The notes under the pieces are model-generated. The model did no database searches and was not told the DNA's origin. It worked only from the letters and a program-made list of their open reading frames with translations. The position numbers were made by a program, and so were the translations under genes. Source: JAOUEA01 sp041287635 (GTDB lineage: Bacteria > Actinomycetota > UBA4738 > HRBIN12). Taken from it: 64,000 bases of DNA. The stretch spans positions 1-64,000 of the forward strand of contig JBGGNG010000186.1 of the NCBI GenBank assembly GCA_041287635.1. Reading direction: 5' to 3'. Each line of letters opens with the position of its first letter. Position 1 is the first letter of the stretch. Below are positions 50,189-58,521 of this stretch, piece by piece.

Positions 50189-50848
50189 TCAGCCGTTGTG
50201 CATCGGGCCGTGATCGGTCTCCTCGTCGAACGTATTGCCCTCGGCCGGGATGGGTGTGGCCTTCAGGATGCGTGCGAGGTGCACGGTGTTGTGTGCCATC
50301 CACCGCGTCGTTCGCTGTGTGTATGCGTGATGCTCGCCGCCGGCCTCGATGTAGCTCGGGCCGGGGCCCGCGTCACCGACCCAGTAGGTGTCGGCGTTCG
50401 GCGGGATCGCGCACCCCAGGTGCGACAGGTTGAACAGCGTCGTCTCGGCCGCGGCGTGGGCGCCGTCCTCGTTGCCGGTCACGACGACGCACCCGACCTT
50501 GTTGTAGAGCGGGTACTGCCCAGCGGGGTTCCGTTCGTTGTACGTGCCGTCGAGCCGCTCGATCACCAACTGGGCGACCGAGCCCCGAACGCCGAACCAG
50601 ATCGGCGTGCCGATGCAGATGATGTCGGCCGCCTTCACCTTCTCGAGGATCCGCGGCCACTCGTCGCCATGACCCTCGTCGGAGGTCACCCCGAAGCGCA
50701 CGTGGAAGTCGGTGACGCGGACGATCTCGGTCTCCACGTCCATCGTGTCCCACCACGCCTTCACCTTCAGCATCAACGCCTCGGTGTTGGAGACCTCGGG
50801 GGCGTACTTCAGCGTGCAGTTCAGCATCACGGCCTTCAGGGCGGTCAT
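50189..50848 (-). CDS. Flavodoxin-like NAD(P)H-dependent FMN reductase family protein
   Basis: A 219-residue flavodoxin-fold protein. LNCTLKYAPEVSNTEALM near the start is the phosphate-binding loop in the place of the usual GSxRxxSxT; ADIICIGTPIWFGVRGSVAQ and VVTGNEDGAHAAAE complete the FMN site. It probably reduces flavin, quinones or nitro-compounds using NAD(P)H. The ATG has a GGGAG site. It lies 28 bases upstream of the MBL-hydrolase gene on the same strand. Confidence 0.85.
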   Translation of the reverse strand: MTALKAVMLNCTLKYAPEVSNTEALMLKVKAWWDTMDVETEIVRVTDFHVRFGVTSDEGHGDEWPRILEKVKAADIICIGTPIWFGVRGSVAQLVIERLDGTYNERNPAGQYPLYNKVGCVVVTGNEDGAHAAAETTLFNLSHLGCAIPPNADTYWVGDAGPGPSYIEAGGEHHAYTQRTTRWMAHNTVHLARILKATPIPAEGNTFDEETDHGPMHNG

Positions 50849-50939
50849 CGCCTCTCCCTCGCTCGATCGACACGGATGACGTCATCCCCGCCGGGCTCAC
50901 CGTTACACACCGGTCGGGCCACCGTGACAGGATGCGCCC

Positions 50940-52205
50940 GTGCCCGGCTCACTCTCCCTCTCCGACGACGATCGGTCGGCGCTCGACGGCGAGCGGGGTG
51001 CCGCGGCACAGCTCGCGATGCGCATCCTCGTCCGCACGGCCGAGGCGATGGACGCGCGCGAGCTCCTCGACGTGACCTCCGCGCACGTCGACGGCTGCCT
51101 GTACCACGGTCGGGCCGGGCTGGACTTCGCGATGCGTCTCGCCGACGGCGGCGCCCGAGTCGCGATCCCGACGACGCTCAACGTCTCCTCGCTCGACTTA
51201 CTCCACCCCGAGCTCGTGCATCTCGACCGCGACACCTCAGCCGAGGCTCGGTCGATGATGGACGCGTACGTGGCGATGGGCTGTAGCCCCACGTGGACCT
51301 GTGCGCCGTACCAGCTGCCGGTACGACCCGCCCTCGGCGAACACATCGCCTGGGCCGAGTCGAACGCGATCGTCTTCGCCAACTCGGTGCTGGGGGCTCG
51401 TACGGGACGCTACGGGGACTTCATCGATATCTGCTGCGCGATCACCGGGCGCGCACCCGCTGCGGGCCTGCACCTCGACAGAGAACGGCTCGCGAGGACT
51501 GTGTTCCGGGTCGGCGCCCTTCCCGAGCCGCTGCTCGCCGACGAGGCCGCGTACGCCGCGATCGGGCACCTCGTCGGTCGCCGCACGGGCAACGCCGTCC
51601 CGGCGATCGTCGGCTTGCCTCCGACGACCACCGAGGACCACCTGAAGGCCCTCGGCGCGGCGGCGGCCTCCTCGGGCGCCGTCGCGATGTTCCACGCGGT
51701 CGGCGTGACCCCCGAGGCGCCGACGCTCGATGCGGCCACCGGTGACACGGACTCCCTGCTCGACATCGGCGTTGAGCTCGAGGACCTGCGGGCGGCGCGC
51801 GACGAGCTGTCGACCGTGGAGGTCGGCGCCGCCGTCGGGAGCGTAAGCCTGGGCACGCCGCACTGCTCCGTCGCCGAGCTCCGGCGCCTCGCCGAGCTCG
51901 TCGAAGGACGCAGGCTCGCGGTGCCGTGCTACGTGAACACCGGACGCGACGTGCTCGCCGAAGCGTCGCACGTCGCCGACGCGCTGCGGGCGTCGGGCGT
52001 GACGATCGTGACCGACACCTGCACGTACATCACGCCGATCATCGAGCGCGCCGACACACCGGTCGTCACGAACTCCGGCAAGTGGGCCTGGTACGCGCCC
52101 GGCAACCTGGGCTTCGACGTCGCGTTCGCCACGCTCGAGGAGTGCGTCGATTCCGCCGTCTCGGGCCGCCTCGTTCGCGACCGGAGGGTCTGGGGCGATG
52201 CCTGA
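50940..52205 (+). CDS. Aconitase X catalytic (large) subunit
   Basis: A 421-residue protein of the aconitase X (AcnX, DUF521) family. Recognisable segments are LLDVTSAHVDGCLYHGRAGL, CSPTWTCAPYQLPVRPALGE, HIAWAESNAIVFANSVLGAR and the late TDTCTYITP with a conserved Cys. The family includes cis-3-hydroxy-L-proline dehydratase and archaeal phosphomevalonate dehydratase; which reaction applies here is not clear. The GTG start follows CAGGAT plus six bases, a possible leaderless -10. It overlaps the small-subunit gene by eight bases. Confidence 0.92.
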   Translation: MPGSLSLSDDDRSALDGERGAAAQLAMRILVRTAEAMDARELLDVTSAHVDGCLYHGRAGLDFAMRLADGGARVAIPTTLNVSSLDLLHPELVHLDRDTSAEARSMMDAYVAMGCSPTWTCAPYQLPVRPALGEHIAWAESNAIVFANSVLGARTGRYGDFIDICCAITGRAPAAGLHLDRERLARTVFRVGALPEPLLADEAAYAAIGHLVGRRTGNAVPAIVGLPPTTTEDHLKALGAAAASSGAVAMFHAVGVTPEAPTLDAATGDTDSLLDIGVELEDLRAARDELSTVEVGAAVGSVSLGTPHCSVAELRRLAELVEGRRLAVPCYVNTGRDVLAEASHVADALRASGVTIVTDTCTYITPIIERADTPVVTNSGKWAWYAPGNLGFDVAFATLEECVDSAVSGRLVRDRRVWGDA

Positions 52206-52611
52206 GGTCCCCGGCGCACGGGTGCTCGTGCCCGGCGTGGCCACGGGCGAGGTGCTCGTGCTCGACGAGCCACTCAGTTTCTGGGGTGGGCTCGATCCCG
52301 AGACCGGCACGCTGATCGACAGCCATCATCCTCAGGCAGGCACGATGCTCGGTGGGAAGGTGCTCGTGATGCCGTCGGGCAGGGGGTCGAGCTCGAGCTC
52401 GTACGTGCTGGCCGAGGCGATCCGTGCCGGCACCGCGCCAGTGGCGGTGGTGCTCGGTGAGGCCGACGCGATGGTGGCCCTCGGGTCGATCGTGGCCGGC
52501 GAGCTGTACGGCATCGAGGTGCCCGTCGTGGTGTCGGCCGGAGCGGGGCTCGTCGCCGGATCGTCGGTCACGGTGCGGGCGACCACCGGCGGGAACGTCG
52601 ACATCGCCTGA
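52198..52611 (+). CDS. Aconitase X swivel-domain (small) subunit, DUF126
   Basis: A 137-residue protein of the DUF126/AcnX small-subunit family: GEVLVLDEPLSFWGGLDPET, DSHHPQAGTMLGGKVLVMPS and GRGSSSSSYVLAEAIRAGTAP are typical, with Ser in the conserved phosphate- or substrate-binding loop. It supplies the swivel domain that closes on the large subunit. In many organisms the two are fused; here they are separate and translationally coupled by an eight-base overlap. Confidence 0.93.
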   Translation: MPEVPGARVLVPGVATGEVLVLDEPLSFWGGLDPETGTLIDSHHPQAGTMLGGKVLVMPSGRGSSSSSYVLAEAIRAGTAPVAVVLGEADAMVALGSIVAGELYGIEVPVVVSAGAGLVAGSSVTVRATTGGNVDIA

Positions 52612-52635
52612 GTCCGGCGTTCGAGGGCACGCCGC

Positions 52636-52641
52636 TAGACT
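52636..52641 (+). promoter_or_regulatory. -10 box (TAGACT) of a leaderless promoter
   Basis: TAGACT followed by six bases and the GTG of the cyclase/ATPase gene; no ribosome site is present. Confidence 0.55.
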
Positions 52642-52647
52642 CGCCGC

Positions 52648-55600
52648 GTGGCGATCTCCTGTCCGAACTGCGGGGCGTCGAACGACGACGACGCACGGTT
52701 CTGCGCCAGCTGCGGCTCCCCGCTCGGCGTGCGATGCCCGTCGTGCGGAGCCGAGGCGCCGCCGCAGGCTCGCTTCTGCCCGTCGTGCGGCTGGCCGCTC
52801 GGCGCCGCCTCACCCGCCGGCCCTCCCCTCGAGGAGCGGCGGCTCGTGACGATCGTCTTCGCCGACCTCGCCGGATTCACCGAGCACAGCGACCAGGCCG
52901 ACCCCGAGGACGTCCGCGGCATCCTGGTGCCGTTCCACGCGGTCGCGAAGGAGGAGATCGAGCGGTTCGGGGGCACGCTCGACAAGTTCATCGGCGACGC
53001 CGCGATGGGTGTCTTCGGCGCCCCGATGGCCCATGAGGACGACCCCGAGCGAGCGGTGCGAGCCGCCCTCGCGATCCGTGAACGCGTGCGCGAGGGCAAC
53101 CTGCCGGTGCGCATCGCGGTGCAGACGGGCGAGGCGCTCGTCACGTTCGGGGAGGGTCCAACGGTCGGGGAACGAGTCGCCGGCGACGTCGTCAACACCG
53201 CCTCGAGGCTGCAGTCGTTCGCACCCGAGGGCTCGGTGATCGTCGGGGAACCCACCGAGCGGGCGACCCGCCACGTCGTGGTCTACGAGCCGCTGCCCGC
53301 GACACGGGTGAAGGGCAAGGCCGAGCCCCTCGTGGCGTTCGTGGCGGTGGCCGTGCGCGCCGACACCCCCGAGCGGGAGGAGGATGACCCTCCTCCGTTC
53401 GTCGGTCGGATCCGAGAACGGGAGCTGCTGCACGACCTGCTGGAGCGCACGATCGGCGACCGCACGCCGCGCCTGGTCTCGGTCGTGGGCGAGCCCGGTA
53501 TCGGCAAGACGCGGCTCGTGCTCGATCTGAACGATCATCTTCGGTCCGGCCATGACGGCGTCGGCTGGCATCGCGGCCGCTGCCGTCCCTTCGGGGAGTC
53601 CATCACCTACGCCGCCCTCGACGAGGTGGTGCGATCGATCGCGGGCATCCCGCCGAACGCGGCGGGCGACGGGCTCCGGGCTGCTCTCGACGTCGATCTC
53701 GGCGAACTCGACCTGAACACGGAGGACCGGGAGTGGCTGGCAACACGGCTGCGTCCGCTCATCGGGCTGCCCGGCGGCGACGACACGCCAGCCGACGTCG
53801 ACGAGATGTTCACGGCGTGGGCACGCTACCTCGAGTCGGCTGCGGAACGCCGGCCTCTCACGATCGTCGTCGAGGATCTGCACTGGGCGGACGACGCCTT
53901 GCTCGGGTTCCTCGAGCGGCTGATGGAACGCGCGCCCGACGTTCCGCTGTTCCTGCTGTGCACGGCCCGGCCGGAGCTGTTCGCCCGTCGTCCCGGGTGG
54001 GCCGCGGGCGTGGCGAACGCGACGACGATCTCGCTCTCGCCGCTCACCGATCCCGAGATGTCCGAGCTGCTCGGCTCGCTGCTGCTGCGATCCGTGATGT
54101 CGACCGACGAGAGCGATGTGCTCCTCCGTCGTGCCGGGGGCAATCCTCTCTACGCCAGGGAGTTCGTGCTCATGCTGCAGGACCAGGGCGAGCACGGACG
54201 AACGATCGGGTCCGACCTCGGTGGGCCGGGCGGCGTCGGGGTGCCGGACACGGTGCAGGCGCTGATCGCGGCGCGCCTCGACTCGCTGGAGACCCCCGAG
54301 CGAGTGCTGCTCCAGGCCGCCTCGGTGATCGGCGACCGCTTCTGGCGCGGAGCGCTCGTCGCGCTCGAGCCTGACCCCTCGGACCTGGACGCGTCGGTCC
54401 ACGTCCTCCAACGGCGGGGCCTCATCAGGCGCTCCTCGACGAGCGCGATCGAAGGAGAGGCCGAGTTCTCGTTCGCGCACGCGTTGATCCGCGACGTGGC
54501 GTATGGACGCCTCCCGAGGGCGTCCCGGTCGCGGCTGCATCGGGACATGACGACGTGGCTCGCCACCGTGCAGGACGCCGGCCTGGCTTCGAGATCGGAC
54601 CTGCTCGCGTCGCACGCCACGCGAGCCCTCGAGCTGGCTCGGGCCGCCGGCCTCGATGACGAGCTGCCCCAGCTCGAGGCAACGGCCCTGCGCTGCCTCG
54701 TGCTCGCCGGTGACCGGCAGCAGTCGCTCGACGCGGCCCGTGCCGCCGGGTACTACCGGCAGGCGCTCGCGTTGGCTCCTCCCGGCACCGAGCGCGCCGA
54801 GATCCGTCGTACCGCGACGAGCCTCGGCTGGCGTTCCGGCGGCATGACGAGCGATGCCGCGCTCGAGGAGTATCGGACCGCCCAGTGGGAGGCGATGGAG
54901 GCGGGCGATCGACGTCTCGCCGCTCGTGTGCTGCGGCGGATCTACTTCCAGCTCGGCCTCCGAGGCGAGACCGGGGCCGCGCACCAGGCCCTCCAGGAGG
55001 GCATCGCCCTCGTCGAGGACGACCCCGACGGCCGCGAGGTCCTGTCGGAGCTCTACGCCTGCCGGGCCGAGGCCGAGATGTTCGCCGGTCGATCCGGAGA
55101 GTCGCTGCGGTGGGCCGAGCGCGCCCTCGAGCTGCCGCGCAGTGAGACGGTGACCCTGATGGCGCTGCATCTGCGTGGGAACGCGCGGTGCGAGACCGGT
55201 GACCTCGGGGGCGTTGACGACCTCCGGAAGGCGCTCGACGTCGCCGAGGCATCCGGCGTGGCGATCGACATCGTCACGTCGTACTCCTACCTGCTCGAAT
55301 GGGTCGGCCTCGAAGACGGACCCGCGACCGGCCTGCCGATGAACCGCGCCACGGTCGACCTCTGCCGGCGCCGAGGCATCGAGGGGCAAGGGATGTGGAC
55401 GCGCGCCGAGGGGTTCTGGCTGCGGTTCGACGCGGGGCTCTGGGACGAGCTGCTCGATGAGACGAGCGACCTCTCCGAGTGGGCGGCCGCGCATGGAGAC
55501 ACGCAGATCGCCACCGTGGCCGACCTCTACAGAGCGCGGGTGCTGGCTCATCGGGGGCCTGTGGAGGCCGCGGTCGAGCTCGCCGAGAGGTTCGTGCCGG

Positions 55601-56097
55601 CCGCCCGCCAGATCGAAGATCTTCAGGTGCTGGCACCCGCACTGATCGTGACCGTCGCGGCGCATGCCGCGGCGGGTGACACGGCGCGCTCGGTGGCCTT
55701 CGCCGAGGAGTTCGATGCCGCGACGGGCCGGGGTCCGACGGAGTACCGCGAGCTGTACCTGCCCGAGGTCGTCCGCGCATTGTTGACGGCGGGCAGACCC
55801 GACCTGGCGACGAGCATCGTGGGCGACCGGCCCGTGCACGTGCGACGCACGCGCCTCGCCGTGGCGTCCTCTCACGCACTGCTCGCCGAGGCGCGGGGAG
55901 AGCGGGAGTCGGCCACCGCGAGCTTCCGTGAGCTCGCCTCGGGCTGGGAAGCGTGGGGTGGCCGTTTCGAGCAGGCGCACGCCCTTGCGGGGTTGGCCCG
56001 ATCGCTCGGGACGACGGGCGAGACCGAGGAAGCGACCACGGCCGCGACGAAGGCCGAAGGCATCTTCGACCACCTCGGGGTCGCCCGTCGCGGATGA
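52648..56097 (+). CDS. Class III nucleotide cyclase / AAA ATPase / TPR regulator with zinc ribbons
   Basis: A 1149-residue multidomain protein. Two zinc ribbons (CPNCG...FCASCG and CPSCG...FCPSCG) occupy residues 4-49. A class III cyclase domain (about 65-230) has metal Asp in VFADLAGFTEHSD, the second Asp in FIGDAAMGVFGAP and the catalytic Asn/Arg in NTASRLQS. An AAA/STAND-type ATPase follows (Walker A GEPGIGKTRLV, Walker B LTIVVEDLHWADD). TPR-like helical repeats fill the C-terminal 450 residues. The cyclase core residues look intact, so cAMP production is plausible. The start is a GTG after a leaderless -10. This architecture is common in actinobacteria; partners are unknown. Confidence 0.92.
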   Translation: MAISCPNCGASNDDDARFCASCGSPLGVRCPSCGAEAPPQARFCPSCGWPLGAASPAGPPLEERRLVTIVFADLAGFTEHSDQADPEDVRGILVPFHAVAKEEIERFGGTLDKFIGDAAMGVFGAPMAHEDDPERAVRAALAIRERVREGNLPVRIAVQTGEALVTFGEGPTVGERVAGDVVNTASRLQSFAPEGSVIVGEPTERATRHVVVYEPLPATRVKGKAEPLVAFVAVAVRADTPEREEDDPPPFVGRIRERELLHDLLERTIGDRTPRLVSVVGEPGIGKTRLVLDLNDHLRSGHDGVGWHRGRCRPFGESITYAALDEVVRSIAGIPPNAAGDGLRAALDVDLGELDLNTEDREWLATRLRPLIGLPGGDDTPADVDEMFTAWARYLESAAERRPLTIVVEDLHWADDALLGFLERLMERAPDVPLFLLCTARPELFARRPGWAAGVANATTISLSPLTDPEMSELLGSLLLRSVMSTDESDVLLRRAGGNPLYAREFVLMLQDQGEHGRTIGSDLGGPGGVGVPDTVQALIAARLDSLETPERVLLQAASVIGDRFWRGALVALEPDPSDLDASVHVLQRRGLIRRSSTSAIEGEAEFSFAHALIRDVAYGRLPRASRSRLHRDMTTWLATVQDAGLASRSDLLASHATRALELARAAGLDDELPQLEATALRCLVLAGDRQQSLDAARAAGYYRQALALAPPGTERAEIRRTATSLGWRSGGMTSDAALEEYRTAQWEAMEAGDRRLAARVLRRIYFQLGLRGETGAAHQALQEGIALVEDDPDGREVLSELYACRAEAEMFAGRSGESLRWAERALELPRSETVTLMALHLRGNARCETGDLGGVDDLRKALDVAEASGVAIDIVTSYSYLLEWVGLEDGPATGLPMNRATVDLCRRRGIEGQGMWTRAEGFWLRFDAGLWDELLDETSDLSEWAAAHGDTQIATVADLYRARVLAHRGPVEAAVELAERFVPAARQIEDLQVLAPALIVTVAAHAAAGDTARSVAFAEEFDAATGRGPTEYRELYLPEVVRALLTAGRPDLATSIVGDRPVHVRRTRLAVASSHALLAEARGERESATASFRELASGWEAWGGRFEQAHALAGLARSLGTTGETEEATTAATKAEGIFDHLGVARRG

Positions 56098-56100
56098 GGC

Positions 56101-56122
56101 GGTCCGCGCCAAGGCGCGGACC
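56101..56122. terminator. Bidirectional hairpin between the cyclase gene and tmRNA
   Basis: GGTCCGCGCC-AA-GGCGCGGACC is a perfect ten-base-pair inverted repeat lying three bases after the cyclase stop and 13 bases beyond the 3' end of tmRNA on the other strand. There is no T run on either side. Placement between convergent transcripts supports termination for both. Confidence 0.65.
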
Positions 56123-56134
56123 GACTCGATGGGA

Positions 56135-56483
56135 TGGTGGAGGTGAGGGGATTCGAACCCCTGTCTCTCGGCGACCACTCGGGTCTTCTCCGGGCGCAGC
56201 CAGGCGGTGAGATCTCGCCTCAGGGCTCCCACCGGCAGAGTTCCCTTCGGCCAGCCTCGGTGCGATGTCCCCCGCCGGCCCCGAGGCCGAACCGGCGGAG
56301 TGAGTCTGCTCACGACGCCCTTCCCCCGGTCGCAGACGTCCCGGGGGGGACGGCTACCGCTTAGGCAGCGAGCGCGTACTCTTCGTTGGCGCTTGTGTGT
56401 TGTCCGGCGTTTAACGTGACATCCGGGATCACGGCCCGCTTCCCCCGAGCGATGAACGCCCAGATCGAAGCCAGTACACCCCC
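56135..56483 (-). ncRNA. ssrA: tmRNA (SsrA), tag peptide ANEEYALAA
   Basis: A 349-base transfer-messenger RNA. The 5' end GGGGGTG pairs with CACCTCC before the 3' ACCA to make the tRNA-like acceptor stem, and the T arm carries GGGGTTCGAATCCCC. The encoded 3' CCA is present. The resume codon GCC opens a nine-codon tag frame at 56390-56361, GCC AAC GAA GAG TAC GCG CTC GCT GCC TAA, giving ANEEYALAA, with the usual ALAA end recognised by proteases. It rescues stalled ribosomes together with SmpB, encoded 1.5 kb upstream on the same strand. The ends are set from the acceptor-stem pairing. Confidence 0.97.
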
Positions 56484-56502
56484 ATATGCAGTTGTCACCC
56501 CG

Positions 56503-56532
56503 AGTATACGGCCCGCCTGCGACCGACCTGAA
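56503..56532 (-). promoter_or_regulatory. ssrA: Probable ssrA promoter
   Basis: Minus strand: TTCAGG (-35, weak), 18 bases, TATACT (-10, strong). It predicts a short precursor of about a dozen bases upstream of the mature 5' end, to be removed by RNase P. It lies in the 69-base gap next to the PLP decarboxylase stop. Confidence 0.5.
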
Positions 56533-56552
56533 GCCCCCGGACCCGAGGGCCG

Positions 56553-57989
56553 TCAGACGCCGTCCGCGAGCACCCGGGCGCCCAGCTCCCGAGTGACGTC
56601 GACGGCGAGATCGACGTCCTGCTCGCGGATGCGCCAGTTCGTGATCGCCGGGCGCAGCGCCACGACCCCGCCGTAGGTGGTCGTGCCGAACGCCACGCGG
56701 CCGTCCTCGACCACCGCCGCGCCGAGGCGCCGGTTCAGGGCGTCGAGACGATCCTCGGACACGCCCTCGGGCCGGTAGCGGAAGCACACGATGTTCAACG
56801 GCACGTCGGCGAGCCGCTCGAGGTCGGACGCGGCGTCGACGCGGGCCGCCATGCGTTGGGCGAGGTCGAGGTGGCGCTCCACGATCGCGCGGTACCCCTC
56901 GCGACCGTACGCGCGCAACGTCGCCCACACGGGGAAGGCCCGTGCCCGGCGCGACATCTCCGGCCCCAGGTAGCCCCAGTTCGGACGCGGGCCGTCGAGG
57001 CCGGGGAGGTACGCGGCGCCGCTGCCGAAGATCGCGGGCAGGAGCGACGGATCCCGGACGAACGCGAACCCGGACTCGTAGGGTACGTTCAGCCACTTGT
57101 GGCCGTCGGCGATCGCCGAGTCGGCCCGCTCCACGCCCGCCACCAGGTGCCGGGTGCGCTCGGAGACGGCGGCGAACAGTCCGAACGCACCGTCGACGTG
57201 CAGCCACGCGCCGTGACGCTCGGCCAGATCAGCCATCGCGTCGATCGGGTCGAAGTCGCCCGCGTTCACCTCACCGGCGCTGGCGATCACCACGGCGGGA
57301 GCGCCTCCGAGCGCCGCGAGCTCCCGATCGAGGGCGTCGAGGTCAAGCCGCCCGACCGGATCGCGCGCGAGCTTGCGAACGCTCGACCGGCCGAGTCCCA
57401 GCATCGCCAGCGCCTTCACGTCGCTCGCATGCACGTACCCGGATCCGAACACGGGCATCGGTGGGAGGCCCGCCGCGCCGTGCTCGTCGATGTCGATGCC
57501 GTGCTCGAGCGCCCACCAGCGCCGCGCACACGCGAGCGCGGTGAAGTTCGCCATCGTGGCTCCCGTCGTGAGCACGCCTCCCCATGTCTGCGGCAGACCG
57601 AAGAGGGATCGCAGCCACCGCAACACGACGAGCTCGATCTGACCACCGAGTGGCGAGGCGACCCACGCGCCCGGGTTCTGGTCGAGCACGGTCGTAAGCC
57701 AGTCGGCACCGAGCGCGGCCGGCGTCGTGCCCCCCGTGATGAAGTGGAACCAGCGCGGCCCCGATGTGTGCACCGCCCCGCCGAGCCCCGCGAGGAGCTC
57801 GCGAAGGGCTTGCTCGGCGCCCTCGCCTCGTTCGGGCAACGGCGCGTCGAACGAGGCGGCGACCGACTCCACTGCGGCGTCGCGCACCCGCAGTTCGTCG
57901 AGGGCCCCGAGGTAGGTCGCGGCTTCCTTCGCCAGCAGGGCGATCACGGGGTCGATCTCGTCGGTGCGGGGCGCGGTGGACTCGATCAT
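56553..57989 (-). CDS. Pyridoxal-phosphate-dependent group II decarboxylase (second copy)
   Basis: A 478-residue PLP enzyme of the aromatic-amino-acid decarboxylase family. Seen are PRWFHFITGGTTPAALGADW, LTTGATMANFTALACARR, LHVDGAFGLFAAVSE (Asp) and the PLP Lys in AIADGHKWLNVPYE. It differs from the 33-35 kb copy by DGHKWLN in place of DPHKGMF, so the two are distant relatives rather than recent duplicates. A TACCAT -10 box plus six bases precedes the ATG (leaderless). The gene is inserted between smpB and ssrA. Substrate unknown. Confidence 0.9.
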   Translation of the reverse strand: MIESTAPRTDEIDPVIALLAKEAATYLGALDELRVRDAAVESVAASFDAPLPERGEGAEQALRELLAGLGGAVHTSGPRWFHFITGGTTPAALGADWLTTVLDQNPGAWVASPLGGQIELVVLRWLRSLFGLPQTWGGVLTTGATMANFTALACARRWWALEHGIDIDEHGAAGLPPMPVFGSGYVHASDVKALAMLGLGRSSVRKLARDPVGRLDLDALDRELAALGGAPAVVIASAGEVNAGDFDPIDAMADLAERHGAWLHVDGAFGLFAAVSERTRHLVAGVERADSAIADGHKWLNVPYESGFAFVRDPSLLPAIFGSGAAYLPGLDGPRPNWGYLGPEMSRRARAFPVWATLRAYGREGYRAIVERHLDLAQRMAARVDAASDLERLADVPLNIVCFRYRPEGVSEDRLDALNRRLGAAVVEDGRVAFGTTTYGGVVALRPAITNWRIREQDVDLAVDVTRELGARVLADGV

Positions 57990-57995
57990 CGTCCG

Positions 57996-58001
57996 ATGGT
58001 A
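57996..58001 (-). promoter_or_regulatory. -10 box (TACCAT) of a leaderless promoter
   Basis: TACCAT ends six bases before the ATG of the PLP decarboxylase gene on the minus strand. Confidence 0.55.
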
Positions 58002-58032
58002 GCCGCACACGAGTCGCGCGCAGCTGCGACGG

Positions 58033-58509
58033 TCAGCGGCGGCGGCCGAGCTCCTGAGCGATCTCGCGCTCCTGCTCCCGCTTCGCGATCGACTGTCGCT
58101 TCTCGTGCTCCCGCTTGCCTCGCGCGACCCCGATCTCGACCTTCGCCATGCCGTGGGTGAAGTACACGCGCAGCGGCACGAGCGCGAGGCGCTGCTCCTG
58201 CTGCTCGGCGCCGAGCTTCTCGATCTCGCGGCGATGCAGCAGCAGCTTGCGGGGGCGGGTCGGCAGGTGCCGCCGCTTGTCGCCCTGCTCGTACGGCGGC
58301 ACGTGCATGCCCTCGAGCCAGACCTCACCGTCGCGCACCCGAGCGTACGCCTCGGTGAGCGATGCGCGCCCTCCGCGAAGCGACTTCACCTCGTCGCCGG
58401 TCAGCACGATGCCGCACTCCAGCGTCTCGAGGATCTGGTAATCGTGGCGAGCCTTGCGGTTCGAGGCGACGACCTTCTCGTCCGGGTCACCGTGCTTCTG
58501 AGGGGTCAC
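58033..58509 (-). CDS. smpB: SsrA-binding protein SmpB
   Basis: A 158-residue RNA-binding protein, partner of tmRNA in trans-translation. Typical blocks are VVASNRKARHDYQILETLECGIVLTGDEVKSLR, AYARVRDGEVWLEGMHVPPY, TRPRKLLLHRREIEKL and the basic C-terminal tail GKREHEKRQSIAKREQERE that enters the ribosomal mRNA channel. It starts with GTG 12 bases after the ftsX stop. ssrA itself is on the same strand beyond one unrelated gene. Confidence 0.97.
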   Translation of the reverse strand: MTPQKHGDPDEKVVASNRKARHDYQILETLECGIVLTGDEVKSLRGGRASLTEAYARVRDGEVWLEGMHVPPYEQGDKRRHLPTRPRKLLLHRREIEKLGAEQQEQRLALVPLRVYFTHGMAKVEIGVARGKREHEKRQSIAKREQEREIAQELGRRR

Positions 58510-58521
58510 GGCTCGCTCGCC

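Noticed and set aside
52810..57207. A 1465-codon open frame on the minus strand
   Set aside because: It is the antisense shadow of the cyclase/ATPase gene and crosses tmRNA; it has Arg/Pro/Ala-rich low-information sequence and no domain. High GC creates such long false frames.
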